From Jejuia sp047345485 (GTDB lineage: Bacteria > Bacteroidota > Bacteroidia > Flavobacteriales > Flavobacteriaceae): a DNA stretch of 64,000 nt. The translations under genes and the position numbers were made by a program. Shown here piece after piece: positions 46,056-55,139 of the stretch. Under the pieces are notes generated by a model. The model did not search any database. It was not told the origin of the DNA and saw only the letters and a program-made list of their open reading frames with translations. How positions within the stretch are numbered: the stretch's first letter is position 1; every line of letters starts with the position of its first letter. The DNA lies in assembly GCF_047345485.1 (NCBI RefSeq), contig NZ_JBLFEN010000001.1, positions 186,001 to 250,000 on the forward strand, read 5' to 3'.

Positions 46056-46998
46056 CGAGATTTCCTAATAAATCTTCGTATCGTTCTTCAAAAGCGTTTC
46101 TTTGTCCGTCATCTGTAAAGATTTTATCATAGGTTACCGCAACGTCTGTATTTACACGAATATAGGTATATGCACCTTGCCATTTGGACGCACTTAAAAC
46201 TGATTTACTACTATCTATTTCTAACGAGTTATTGCCAGAATGAATGATTAATTTACCTCCGTTTTCTTTTATTAACGTTGATGTTGCCCATAAACCAAAA
46301 CCCATACCTGTACTATTTGTAACACCTCTATCAATGCAATGTTCTACTGATTGAGCTTCATTAAAATGTTTGTAAGCACTATTTGGATGAGTAGTTAAAG
46401 CTTTATGAATCCCTTGCCCATTATCTGCAATAATTATTCTTATTTGTTTGTTTGTTGGAAAGTATTGACAACTAACATAACCACTTCCATTATTAAGTGT
46501 ACCGTCAGATTGAGAATGACGGATAGTATTATCTATTACCTCCCATAAACAATAATCTAACACAATTAACATATCCTCATTAATTGCATCTTTTATCAAT
46601 ATTTTCATAATTTCTTTATGAATATCTATTGAATTACAATTATCAAAACGTTTTATTTCAGTAAATCTCCCAGATGTATTTTGTCTTCTAAAGCTTTCCT
46701 GATAAGTAAAGCCTATTTGTTCAAAAAAGTTTACTCTACTCGCATATTGCACCTGTGCTGAATCATCTCTAAAATCTTGAAAATTACCTGTAACAGTAAC
46801 TCCCAGATTCCTTAAATGATTAACTGTACTACCGATTAACACTAAATGGTCGGAATACAGCATAGAATAAGTATTTAAGTTAATCGTAAAATGAACAGTA
46901 TCGTTTGGAATAGCATCAAATGACTTAGATAGTGCATCGACAATTTGACTATGACCAGATATTTTTCTGAAATCTATTATAATAGGGAAGTGTGCCAA
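46042..46998 (-). CDS. Soluble GHKL (HATPase_c) ATP-binding protein
   Basis: 318 aa. The C-terminal half has a GHKL ATPase: N box DYCLWEVIDNTIRHS, G1 box IADNGQGIHK and G2 box NSTGMGFGLWATSTLIKENGG. There is no HisKA dimerisation or phospho-acceptor domain, no membrane segment and no sensor. The N-terminal half (DTVHFTINLNTYSMLYSDHLVLIGS) looks like a degenerate STAS fold. It lies 15 bp after HsdR and overlaps the STAS gene. It could be an anti-sigma-like kinase of the STAS partner or a GHKL motor; neither is shown. Confidence 0.8.
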   Translation of the reverse strand: MAHFPIIIDFRKISGHSQIVDALSKSFDAIPNDTVHFTINLNTYSMLYSDHLVLIGSTVNHLRNLGVTVTGNFQDFRDDSAQVQYASRVNFFEQIGFTYQESFRRQNTSGRFTEIKRFDNCNSIDIHKEIMKILIKDAINEDMLIVLDYCLWEVIDNTIRHSQSDGTLNNGSGYVSCQYFPTNKQIRIIIADNGQGIHKALTTHPNSAYKHFNEAQSVEHCIDRGVTNSTGMGFGLWATSTLIKENGGKLIIHSGNNSLEIDSSKSVLSASKWQGAYTYIRVNTDVAVTYDKIFTDDGQRNAFEERYEDLLGNLDELW

Positions 46999-47013
46999 AA
47001 TAATTCTATAGTA

Positions 47014-50000
47014 TTAATTCCAGAAATCTGCTAAAAGTTCAGCTTGCTTTAAAACTGTATCTGTTGCTAATTTTTGCTGGTCTGGTGGATAACCGAATTT
47101 CCTTAGCGCACGTTTTACCATTACTTTTAATTTAGCTTTTACGCTTTCTTTTATTGTCCAATCTATAGTTGCATTATTTTTAACCGTTTCTACTAAATAA
47201 ACAGCAAGCTCTCTTAAAACTTCATCACCTAATACCTCTTTTGCACTTTGGTTTTGAGAAATAGCATCATAAAATGCTAATTCATATTCGGACAAACCTA
47301 AACTATCTCCACGCTTATCAGCATCTTTTATTTGTTTCGCTAACTCTATAAGCTCTTGAATCACCTCAGCCGCAGTAAGTACTTTATTTTGATATTTTTT
47401 TATAGAATTTTCAAGCATTTCCATAAGTGATTTGCTTTGTATCAAGTTTGTTTTGCTTCTTGATTTTATTTCTTCATTAAGCAATTTCTTTAAGGTTTCT
47501 AATGCTACATTTTGATGTTGCATTCCTTTTATTTCCATTAAAAACTCTTCTGAAAGTATAGATATATCAGGTCTTTTAATACCTGCTGCATCAAATACAT
47601 CAATTACTTTATCTGATACTAATGCTTCATCTATTACTTGGCGTATAGCTGTCTCTAAATCTTCATCTGTTCGACCTATGCCTGTGGTATCAAACTTAGA
47701 TAATCTTGCTTTTACTGCTTGGAAAAAAGACACTTCTTCCTTTACATCCATTGCTTCATCGTGCGGTACTGCTATAGCAAACGCCTTAGATAAGGCTGCT
47801 ACTTCATTAACAAATCTTTTTTTACCATCCTCTAAACTTAGAATATGTTCTTCTGCAATAAGAATTATTTTCAATTTTGTTTTAGTATCAGCCGTAAAAT
47901 ACTCCTCATAAAGCAAACCTCTATCCTTACCAATGTATGGTGCTGAAGGTTCATTTACTAAATTTTGTAATGCTGCAGAATAACCTCTTTCTGGTTTTTC
48001 TAAAAACATTTGAGATACTACTTCTATTTTTTCCAACATTAAATTTACAGCTTGCTCTTGTGCAATTGTTGGGTCACCCTTGCCGCCACTATCACTATAA
48101 AATGCCAATGCTTTTTTAAGGTCTGATGCTATGCCCAAATAATCTACAACTAAACCACCTGGTTTGTCTTTGTAAACTCTATTTACTCTCGCTATTGCTT
48201 GCATTAGGTTGTGACCTTTCATTGGTTTGTCTATATACAATGTATGCATTGAAGGTGCATCAAAACCTGTTAACCACATATCACGAACAATAACTAATTT
48301 TAGTTCGTCGTTAGGGTCTTTCATACGTTCTGCCAAAGCTCTCCTTTGTCCTTTAGTTGTATGATGCTTCGCCATTTTAGGACCATCAGAAGATGCAGCA
48401 GTCATAATTACCTTTATGACTCCTTTATCTAAATCTTTGTGATGCCAATCAGGTCTTAAACTTATAATCTCATTATATAATTCAGCAGCAATTCTACGAG
48501 ACATACTTACAATCATTCCTTTACCCTCAAAAACATTTTGCCTTTCAGTAAAATGATTTACAATATCCTGTGCAATATTACTAACTCTATTTTCACTACC
48601 AATTAAGGCTTCTAATTGTGTCCACTTTGCTTTAGCTTTTTGGGTTTCTGTAAGTTCTTCGTTTGCTAAATCTTCATCTAATTGCTCTACTAACTTTTTA
48701 CCTTCTTCACTTAGGTTTACTTTAGCTAATCTACTTTCATAATAAATACGAACTGTAGCACCATCGTCTACTGCCTGCGCTATATCATAAATGTCAACAT
48801 AACTACCAAAAACTGCAGGTGTATTAACATCTGTACCTTCTATTGGTGTTCCTGTAAAACCTAAATAGGTTGCGTTCGGTAATGCATCACGCATATATTT
48901 AGCAAAACCATAAACAATACGTTTACCAATTACATTACCATTATTGTCTTTATCATCAACAGTTTTTGCCTTAAAACCATATTGTGTTCTATGCGCTTCA
49001 TCAGCAATAACTATTACATTCTTTCTATCTGTTAGTGTTTCATATACATTACCTTCTTCTGGCTGAAACTTTTGTATGGTTGTAAATATGACACCACCGG
49101 ATGCTACTTTTAATAATTCTTTAATATGTTGTCTATCTGTAGCTTGTACAGGTGTCTGTCTTAATAGTTCTGTTGCAGAAGCAAATGTGCCAAACAATTG
49201 GTCGTCTAAATCATTTCTATCAGTAATTACTAATACCGTTGGGTTATTAAGTTCTTGAACAATTTTACCTGTATAAAAAACCATTGATAAGGATTTTCCA
49301 GAACCTTGAGTATGCCAAACTACACCACCTTTTCTATCACCATCTGCTGCTGCTGCTATTTTACTGCTCTCCACAGCTTTGTTTACTGCATAATATTGAT
49401 GATAAGCTGCAACTTTCTTTACTGTGTCGATAGTTGTAATACCTGTTTTTAAATCTACTTTTTTTGATTTTTCAAATACTGTAAAATATCTAATTAAATC
49501 AATTAATGTTTTTTTGTTTAGTTGACCTTGTGCTAAAACATCGATTTCTGAATCTAAATGAGAAGCCAATATTTCACCGTCTTTTGTTTTCCAACTCATA
49601 AAACGTGAAAAACCTGCAGATAATGAACCTGATTTAGCTTCCAAACCATCTGAAATAACACACAAACTATTATAAGTAAATAGACTTGGTATTGTTGCTT
49701 TGTAAGTTTGTAATTGTTTGAAAGCTGATTTTACTGTTGCATTTTCATCTACTGCATTTTTTAATTCGATAACCACTAAAGGCAAACCATTAATAAACAG
49801 AACAACATCTGGCCTTTTGGTATGATTATCTTCTATTACTGTAAATTGATTTGCAACAACAAATTCGTTCTTTTCTGCATTGTCAAAATCTACTAACCAA
49901 ACTAAATCACCACGAGAAACACCATCTTTTCTATAAGATACTTTTACACCTTCTGTAAGCATTTTATGGAATGCTTCATTATTTACTAAAAGGTCTGGTG

Positions 50001-50235
50001 AACTAATTCGTAATACTTGTTTAAAAGCATCTTCTCTTGCTTCCTCTGGAATAGATGGATTGAGTTGTAAAATTGCCTCTTTTAAGCGATTATGCAATAC
50101 TACGTCTGCATAACTATCTCTTTCAGGAAATTCCCCATCGTGTGCTATTTCTGGACCATATACATAATAATACCCTAAATTTTCTAACTCTTCTATTAGT
50201 AATTGCTCTATATCGTCTTCAAATAATTTTGTCAT
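47014..50235 (-). CDS. hsdR: Type I restriction endonuclease subunit R
   Basis: 1073 aa. The N-terminal PD-(D/E)xK nuclease is seen in RPDVVLFINGLPLVVIELKN (about residues 140-160). The SF2 helicase-translocase has Walker A TQGSGKS, a DEAH box (VIADEAHRTQYGF) and motif VI (QAIARVNRVYKDKPGG). A helical C-terminal domain of about 300 residues follows. It cleaves DNA after ATP-driven translocation with the HsdM and HsdS subunits encoded upstream. Its start overlaps the stop of the DUF262 gene (ATGA). All key motifs look intact. Confidence 0.96.
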   Translation of the reverse strand: MTKLFEDDIEQLLIEELENLGYYYVYGPEIAHDGEFPERDSYADVVLHNRLKEAILQLNPSIPEEAREDAFKQVLRISSPDLLVNNEAFHKMLTEGVKVSYRKDGVSRGDLVWLVDFDNAEKNEFVVANQFTVIEDNHTKRPDVVLFINGLPLVVIELKNAVDENATVKSAFKQLQTYKATIPSLFTYNSLCVISDGLEAKSGSLSAGFSRFMSWKTKDGEILASHLDSEIDVLAQGQLNKKTLIDLIRYFTVFEKSKKVDLKTGITTIDTVKKVAAYHQYYAVNKAVESSKIAAAADGDRKGGVVWHTQGSGKSLSMVFYTGKIVQELNNPTVLVITDRNDLDDQLFGTFASATELLRQTPVQATDRQHIKELLKVASGGVIFTTIQKFQPEEGNVYETLTDRKNVIVIADEAHRTQYGFKAKTVDDKDNNGNVIGKRIVYGFAKYMRDALPNATYLGFTGTPIEGTDVNTPAVFGSYVDIYDIAQAVDDGATVRIYYESRLAKVNLSEEGKKLVEQLDEDLANEELTETQKAKAKWTQLEALIGSENRVSNIAQDIVNHFTERQNVFEGKGMIVSMSRRIAAELYNEIISLRPDWHHKDLDKGVIKVIMTAASSDGPKMAKHHTTKGQRRALAERMKDPNDELKLVIVRDMWLTGFDAPSMHTLYIDKPMKGHNLMQAIARVNRVYKDKPGGLVVDYLGIASDLKKALAFYSDSGGKGDPTIAQEQAVNLMLEKIEVVSQMFLEKPERGYSAALQNLVNEPSAPYIGKDRGLLYEEYFTADTKTKLKIILIAEEHILSLEDGKKRFVNEVAALSKAFAIAVPHDEAMDVKEEVSFFQAVKARLSKFDTTGIGRTDEDLETAIRQVIDEALVSDKVIDVFDAAGIKRPDISILSEEFLMEIKGMQHQNVALETLKKLLNEEIKSRSKTNLIQSKSLMEMLENSIKKYQNKVLTAAEVIQELIELAKQIKDADKRGDSLGLSEYELAFYDAISQNQSAKEVLGDEVLRELAVYLVETVKNNATIDWTIKESVKAKLKVMVKRALRKFGYPPDQQKLATDTVLKQAELLADFWN

Positions 50236-52019
50236 ACCAACTTAGGTTTTAATGCTTCTTTTTCATTAGATAAATCAATATCTAACAATTCTTCTGTTTC
50301 AGTAAAAAACCATTTCCAACGGTTATGAATAGCATCTATATTCCATTTTTTGTTGTAGGTTTCCTTTTCGTAATCTTGAACGATAGATTGTGTTATTAAA
50401 AATGCTGTAATTTTATCATTCTTAGATTCGTATTTACCTTTTCCTTTATAAACACCCATTTTGATATTAAAAGGATTGTTACTTGCTTCTATGTTTTTTG
50501 AACCACCTAAAAGCGTTAAATTACCAGCTGAGTTAAGCCATTGATAAGCATCCTCGGTTGTGAAATGATTCCATTCTTCAAATTTCTCAAACTTTACTGG
50601 TAATATATGTTCTAAATGAACGTCTTTACTTAAAGGAATAAAAGATAGTTTACTATCGTCTGTTACATTATATTCCATCATTAATAATAGTGGTTTTATC
50701 CAAGGTTCTGTAGCTATGCGTTCTGATGTTAAATTTCTAACAACAAGGTCTAATATCTTGTCAGTATCTAATTTTTTATCAAGCTCTTCTTTAATAAAAG
50801 TTATACTCTTTTTTTCTTTAATCCATTTGATAATGTTGAAAGACGTTTGTTTTATTTGCGAAAGTGTTTTACCTCCAATCCAATACAGATAGTAAAATCT
50901 TCTTAATTGTGACATAACTTCTATTTTGTGAGAATAGTTAGAATGAATAGCTGTCATTGCAATACATTTCCAATACATACTCCATCTTATGTATCTAAAA
51001 GAATATAGTATTTTATCTTCCTGTTCTAATATTTCACTTAGATAGGTATTTACAAATGCCTTAATATCTTCTATAACCTCATTAGGGTCTTTATCTTCGA
51101 AAATGTCTTGTAATTCATCGTAAAGCGATTTTTTAGGATTTGCAGCAAGTAAATAATATTCATAAATGATAAAAAGGTCATTCATATTAATATCACATTT
51201 TTTAACTGTTTGTTCCATTTCACGCCAATCTGCAATAAAGCGTTCTTCTTTAAGTTTTGAATTATCTGGGTCTTCTTTGTACTTTTTATATAGCTTTTCT
51301 AACAGGAAACTTTTAATTAAATCGGCAGCAGACAAATCCATACCTCTATCATTGAGGACTTGAAACAATTTTATTGCGAACTGTCTATCTGTGCAATCAA
51401 TACGAATAATTTGTACTTGATTGAATAAGAAATTAATAAACTCTCCAGCTTCTTCTTCTCCTATCTCTTGAAGTTTTTCTTTAAATATGGATGCTGTATT
51501 TACAAACTTAAACTTAGGTTCTTCGTCCGTTCTTATTTGGTATTTATAAGGTTTGGTAAGCTCTTTAGTATCTCCTTTGAGTATTAATTTTTCAAAATCG
51601 CTCTGATGTTGTGCGTGTGTATTAAGCTTTAAACGCTCGTTTTGACCAAACTCTGAAATAGAGTGTTGAATCATCATAGGCTTAACAGCATTATCTTTTT
51701 CATTATTTGCATTAAGATTCGGAAACAAATCTCTGACAACACATAACATAATTGTAAGCGTTGTTAAACGCTGTTGGCCATCTACCACATCTACATAAGA
51801 AGAATTTTCATTATCTCTTGGTTTGGCAGTAATAATAGAACCTAAAAAATAATTTTTCTCTTTGTTTTCATAAGCTTCATAAATATCATCCCACAACTGA
51901 AATACTTGGTCACCTTCCCATTTATAAGGTCTTTGATATTGTGGTATTTTATACTTAGAATCTGCATTAGTAAACAGTTCTTTTATTGATAAACTTAAGG
52001 GCTTAAACGGTTGTTCCAT
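50232..52019 (-). CDS. DUF262/DUF1524 protein (GmrSD-like restriction factor)
   Basis: 595 aa. The N-terminal DUF262 domain has IPQYQRPYKWEGDQVFQLWDD and the hallmark VDGQQRLTTLTIM (DGQQR NTPase motif). The C-terminal DUF1524 domain has an HNH-like LEHILPV, AGNLTLLGGSKNIEASNNPFNIK arrangement. GmrSD-family proteins of this layout restrict modified phage DNA. Here the gene is embedded between hsdS and hsdR, 10 bp after hsdS and overlapping hsdR by 4 bp. It therefore belongs to the same transcript and may add a second specificity to the type I system. Confidence 0.9.
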   Translation of the reverse strand: MEQPFKPLSLSIKELFTNADSKYKIPQYQRPYKWEGDQVFQLWDDIYEAYENKEKNYFLGSIITAKPRDNENSSYVDVVDGQQRLTTLTIMLCVVRDLFPNLNANNEKDNAVKPMMIQHSISEFGQNERLKLNTHAQHQSDFEKLILKGDTKELTKPYKYQIRTDEEPKFKFVNTASIFKEKLQEIGEEEAGEFINFLFNQVQIIRIDCTDRQFAIKLFQVLNDRGMDLSAADLIKSFLLEKLYKKYKEDPDNSKLKEERFIADWREMEQTVKKCDINMNDLFIIYEYYLLAANPKKSLYDELQDIFEDKDPNEVIEDIKAFVNTYLSEILEQEDKILYSFRYIRWSMYWKCIAMTAIHSNYSHKIEVMSQLRRFYYLYWIGGKTLSQIKQTSFNIIKWIKEKKSITFIKEELDKKLDTDKILDLVVRNLTSERIATEPWIKPLLLMMEYNVTDDSKLSFIPLSKDVHLEHILPVKFEKFEEWNHFTTEDAYQWLNSAGNLTLLGGSKNIEASNNPFNIKMGVYKGKGKYESKNDKITAFLITQSIVQDYEKETYNKKWNIDAIHNRWKWFFTETEELLDIDLSNEKEALKPKLV

Positions 52020-52029
52020 TCTAAATGTT

Positions 52030-53292
52030 TTATTGTTTCACTCTTACTTCCCCACTCATTAGTTTAGGTAATAGTGTATCTCTTAATTTTTCAACTTGTT
52101 TTATCTGCTTGTTGTTTGCTATGATTTTATCTATTATAGGCGTGAATATTTTATTCATTCGTGTTAATTCTGCAGGTGGTGGAATTATCACCGTTGCATC
52201 GTCTAAATCCCCTCTTTTAATATGCCCCATTGTAGTAGCGTGTGCCCTTGCTATTGCTATAAACATATCTAAATGATATTTGCTCCATAAATAAAAAAAC
52301 CATTTAGGAAAACGCTCAGAGGTTACTTTAAACAAATGCTGATTTAAAATACAATCTTCTCCATCCCAAATTTTAACAACTAAGGAAGCCGACCAAGAAA
52401 AAATAACATCACCATTTTGTACAAAATACTTTTCATCTACTTCTGTACTAACGTAATCACTATTATCTGTAAACCCTGCTTTTAATTCTTTAATCTTTAA
52501 TACAGGCAACTTATCTATTTCGTTTTTAGGCGGGTATTTTTGACACGCTAAACCATTTAAAAAGGTTGCTATTGAACTCAACGGTTCTTCATCCCATTCT
52601 TCATTAACTACTTCAATAAAATGTTGCCTAAACAACGTTTTTGCTAATTCTTCTAAAGTTTTATTTTGTCTATTTAACAACTCTATCTTATCGGTCAAAC
52701 TATGTAATACCTTTGCAATGCTGACCTGCTCATTTTTAGGTGGCACAGGTACAAGAATCTGCCTAATTGTACCCATTGGCATTGTAGGTTGTGAACTACC
52801 GTGGTAATAACCCTCAAGTGAATCTTGAAATCTATTCGACCTGAAATAAGAATATAAAAAATCTGATGAATAATTTTCATTCGCTCTTATTCTGCAAATA
52901 TTTGGTGCTAAATGAAATTTATCACTTTCAGGTATTAAAGCAAATTGCCCAATATTTGCACCAACATATGTGAATAACAAATCCCCTTTATACAATTTTG
53001 AACGCTCTAAACTGTCCGAAGTAGATTTATTAATTCTCTTAACATCTGAAAGGTCAAGAACACCTTCCCTCACGTTTAGTGCCCTTAAAGCAATTATTTC
53101 TCCTGTTTGGTTGTATTTAATATGCTTAGTATATTCAAAACCAGAAAGTTTTGTAACATCACCTATTTCACCGATAGACTTTATTTGCCAATGGGATGGA
53201 ATTTTACCCAACTCTGTTTTTTTTCTATCAGAGTTGTTAATATCATTCGTTGTTACTACTTTTTCAGAAGTATTATTATCTACCCCTTCCAT
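52030..53292 (-). CDS. hsdS: Type I restriction specificity subunit S
   Basis: 420 aa with two target recognition domains. The first spans about residues 25-190 (IPSHWQIKSIGEIGDVTKLSG to MGTIRQILVPVPP), followed by a central helical spacer (QVSIAKVLHSLTDKIELLNRQNKTLEELAK). The second spans about 220-375, followed by the distal helical repeat (IIDKIIANNKQIKQVEKLRDTLLPKLMSGEVRV). The two domains read two half-sites of a split recognition sequence that cannot be predicted here. Start codon directly follows the HsdM stop (TAGATG). Confidence 0.94.
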   Translation of the reverse strand: MEGVDNNTSEKVVTTNDINNSDRKKTELGKIPSHWQIKSIGEIGDVTKLSGFEYTKHIKYNQTGEIIALRALNVREGVLDLSDVKRINKSTSDSLERSKLYKGDLLFTYVGANIGQFALIPESDKFHLAPNICRIRANENYSSDFLYSYFRSNRFQDSLEGYYHGSSQPTMPMGTIRQILVPVPPKNEQVSIAKVLHSLTDKIELLNRQNKTLEELAKTLFRQHFIEVVNEEWDEEPLSSIATFLNGLACQKYPPKNEIDKLPVLKIKELKAGFTDNSDYVSTEVDEKYFVQNGDVIFSWSASLVVKIWDGEDCILNQHLFKVTSERFPKWFFYLWSKYHLDMFIAIARAHATTMGHIKRGDLDDATVIIPPPAELTRMNKIFTPIIDKIIANNKQIKQVEKLRDTLLPKLMSGEVRVKQ

Positions 53293-54837
53293 CTATTTTA
53301 CAATTTGAATATTAGAAAGATTATTCTGTATCGCTTTATTTAAAGTTTCTTCTTCTTTTAACTGTGCTTCAAAAGTTGCCTTTAAACTTGTAAAACGTTC
53401 AGCAAAATCAAAATCATCTTCTTCATCTGGTAAACCTACATAACGACCAGGTGTTAATACACAATCGAGTTCTTTTACACGGTCTATGCTTTCTGCTTTA
53501 CAAAAGCCTGCAACGTCTTCATAATTACCATCTGTATTACGCCAATTATGATAGGTGTCTGCAATAAGGCTAATATCATCTTGAGATAGTTCTCTTGTTC
53601 TACGGTTTATTAAATGTCCTAAATTGCGAGCATCTATAAATAATATTTCATTTTTTCGATTTCTAAATTTACCATTGGTACGATTACGACTCATAAACCA
53701 TAAACACGCAGGTATCTGCGTATTTAAAAAGAGTTTTGCAGGTAGGTTTACGATACAATCTATTAAGCCAGCTTCTACTAAGTTTTTGCGTATGACATCT
53801 TCTCCAGAAGTTTTAGTTGTTAATGCACCCTTGGACAATACAAAACCTGCTTGCCCGTTTGGTTTTAAATGATATAAGAAATGTTGAATCCATCCATAGT
53901 TTGCATTACCTTCTGGTGGAACTCCGTATTGCCATCTTCCATCTTTACGCAATAGATTACCACTCCAATCATCATCATTAAAAGGTGGATTTGCTATTAT
54001 GTAATCTACTTTTATGTCTTTATGTTCGTTTTTTAAAAATGAACCTTCGTTATTCCATTTTACTTGTGAACTATCTATACCACGAATGGCTAAATTCATT
54101 TTTGCTAAACGCCACGTGGTTTGATTACTTTCTTGTCCGTAAATAGAAATATCACTTACATTACCTTGATGTTCTACAACAAATTTTTCACTCTGTACAA
54201 ACATACCTCCACTACCACAACAAGGGTCCATAACTCGACCTTTATATGGTTCTAACATATTTACTAATAACTCTACCACACTTCTTGGTGTATAGAACTG
54301 ACCACCTTTTTTACCTTCTGCTAATGCAAATTCTCCTAAGAAATACTCGAATACGTGACCTAATACATCTGCACTTCTATCTTTTACATCACCAAATGCA
54401 ATATTACCAATCATATCTACTAATGTTCCTAAATTGGTAGTATCAAGGTTTTCTTTTGCATATACTTTTGGTAGTACGCCTTTTAGTCTTGGATTTTCTT
54501 TTTCGATAGCATCCATTGCTGCATCAATATACTTTCCTATTTCTGCATTTTTAGCATTGTCTTGCAGGAAACTCCAACGAGCTTTAGTAGGCACAAAGAA
54601 TACATTTTCTCCCTTATACTCATCTTTATCTTCTGGGTCTGCACCCTCAAATTCTCCTTTTCCTTCTTCCAATTTTGCATATAGGTTTTCAAAAGCTTCT
54701 GAGATATAGCGCAAGAAAATCAAACCCAATACTACGTGTTTATATTCTGCTGCATCTATATTTTTTCGTAACTTATTTGCTGTTGCCCACAGTACTTTTT
54801 CTAAAGGTTCTTCTTTTTTGGTTTTAGTTTTTGCCAT
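53293..54837 (-). CDS. hsdM: Type I restriction DNA methyltransferase subunit M
   Basis: 514 aa N6-adenine methyltransferase. The N-terminal helical domain has LWATANKLRKNIDAAEYKHVVLGLIFLRYIS. The SAM motif is VMDPCCGSGGMFVQS and the catalytic motif is NPPF (IANPPFNDDDW). It methylates host DNA for protection and forms the core of the restriction complex. It lies 11 bp after a small XRE regulator and directly abuts hsdS. All motifs intact. Confidence 0.96.
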   Translation of the reverse strand: MAKTKTKKEEPLEKVLWATANKLRKNIDAAEYKHVVLGLIFLRYISEAFENLYAKLEEGKGEFEGADPEDKDEYKGENVFFVPTKARWSFLQDNAKNAEIGKYIDAAMDAIEKENPRLKGVLPKVYAKENLDTTNLGTLVDMIGNIAFGDVKDRSADVLGHVFEYFLGEFALAEGKKGGQFYTPRSVVELLVNMLEPYKGRVMDPCCGSGGMFVQSEKFVVEHQGNVSDISIYGQESNQTTWRLAKMNLAIRGIDSSQVKWNNEGSFLKNEHKDIKVDYIIANPPFNDDDWSGNLLRKDGRWQYGVPPEGNANYGWIQHFLYHLKPNGQAGFVLSKGALTTKTSGEDVIRKNLVEAGLIDCIVNLPAKLFLNTQIPACLWFMSRNRTNGKFRNRKNEILFIDARNLGHLINRRTRELSQDDISLIADTYHNWRNTDGNYEDVAGFCKAESIDRVKELDCVLTPGRYVGLPDEEDDFDFAERFTSLKATFEAQLKEEETLNKAIQNNLSNIQIVK

Positions 54838-54848
54838 TGATTGATTAA

Positions 54849-55040
54849 CTATAAAGTTGTTTTTAATAATTCTTTTACATCTATTTTAAGTATTGAAGCA
54901 ATCTCGTAAAGGGTTTCTAAACTTGGTTGGGTACGATTTTGCACATAACCATTAACAGTATTGAAACTCTTACCTAATCGCTCAGCAAGCCATACCTGTT
55001 TGACTCCACGTTCTTCAAGGACTTCTTTAATACGGTTCAT
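54849..55040 (-). CDS. XRE-family HTH regulator, probable controller of the restriction operon
   Basis: 63 aa, entirely one helix-turn-helix domain: VKQVWLAERLGKSFNTVNGYVQNRTQPSLETLYEIASIL. It is the first gene of the defence operon, 11 bp before hsdM. Small XRE proteins in this position often act as controller proteins that delay restriction until methylation is established; that role is inferred from position. Confidence 0.85.
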   Translation of the reverse strand: MNRIKEVLEERGVKQVWLAERLGKSFNTVNGYVQNRTQPSLETLYEIASILKIDVKELLKTTL

Positions 55041-55139
55041 AGGGAATTATTTTGAATGTTAAATATAGCATATACTTTGTATTAATACATCGTATTACGT
55101 TATATTTTTATAATAAATATGAATGTAGGTGATTATGTG

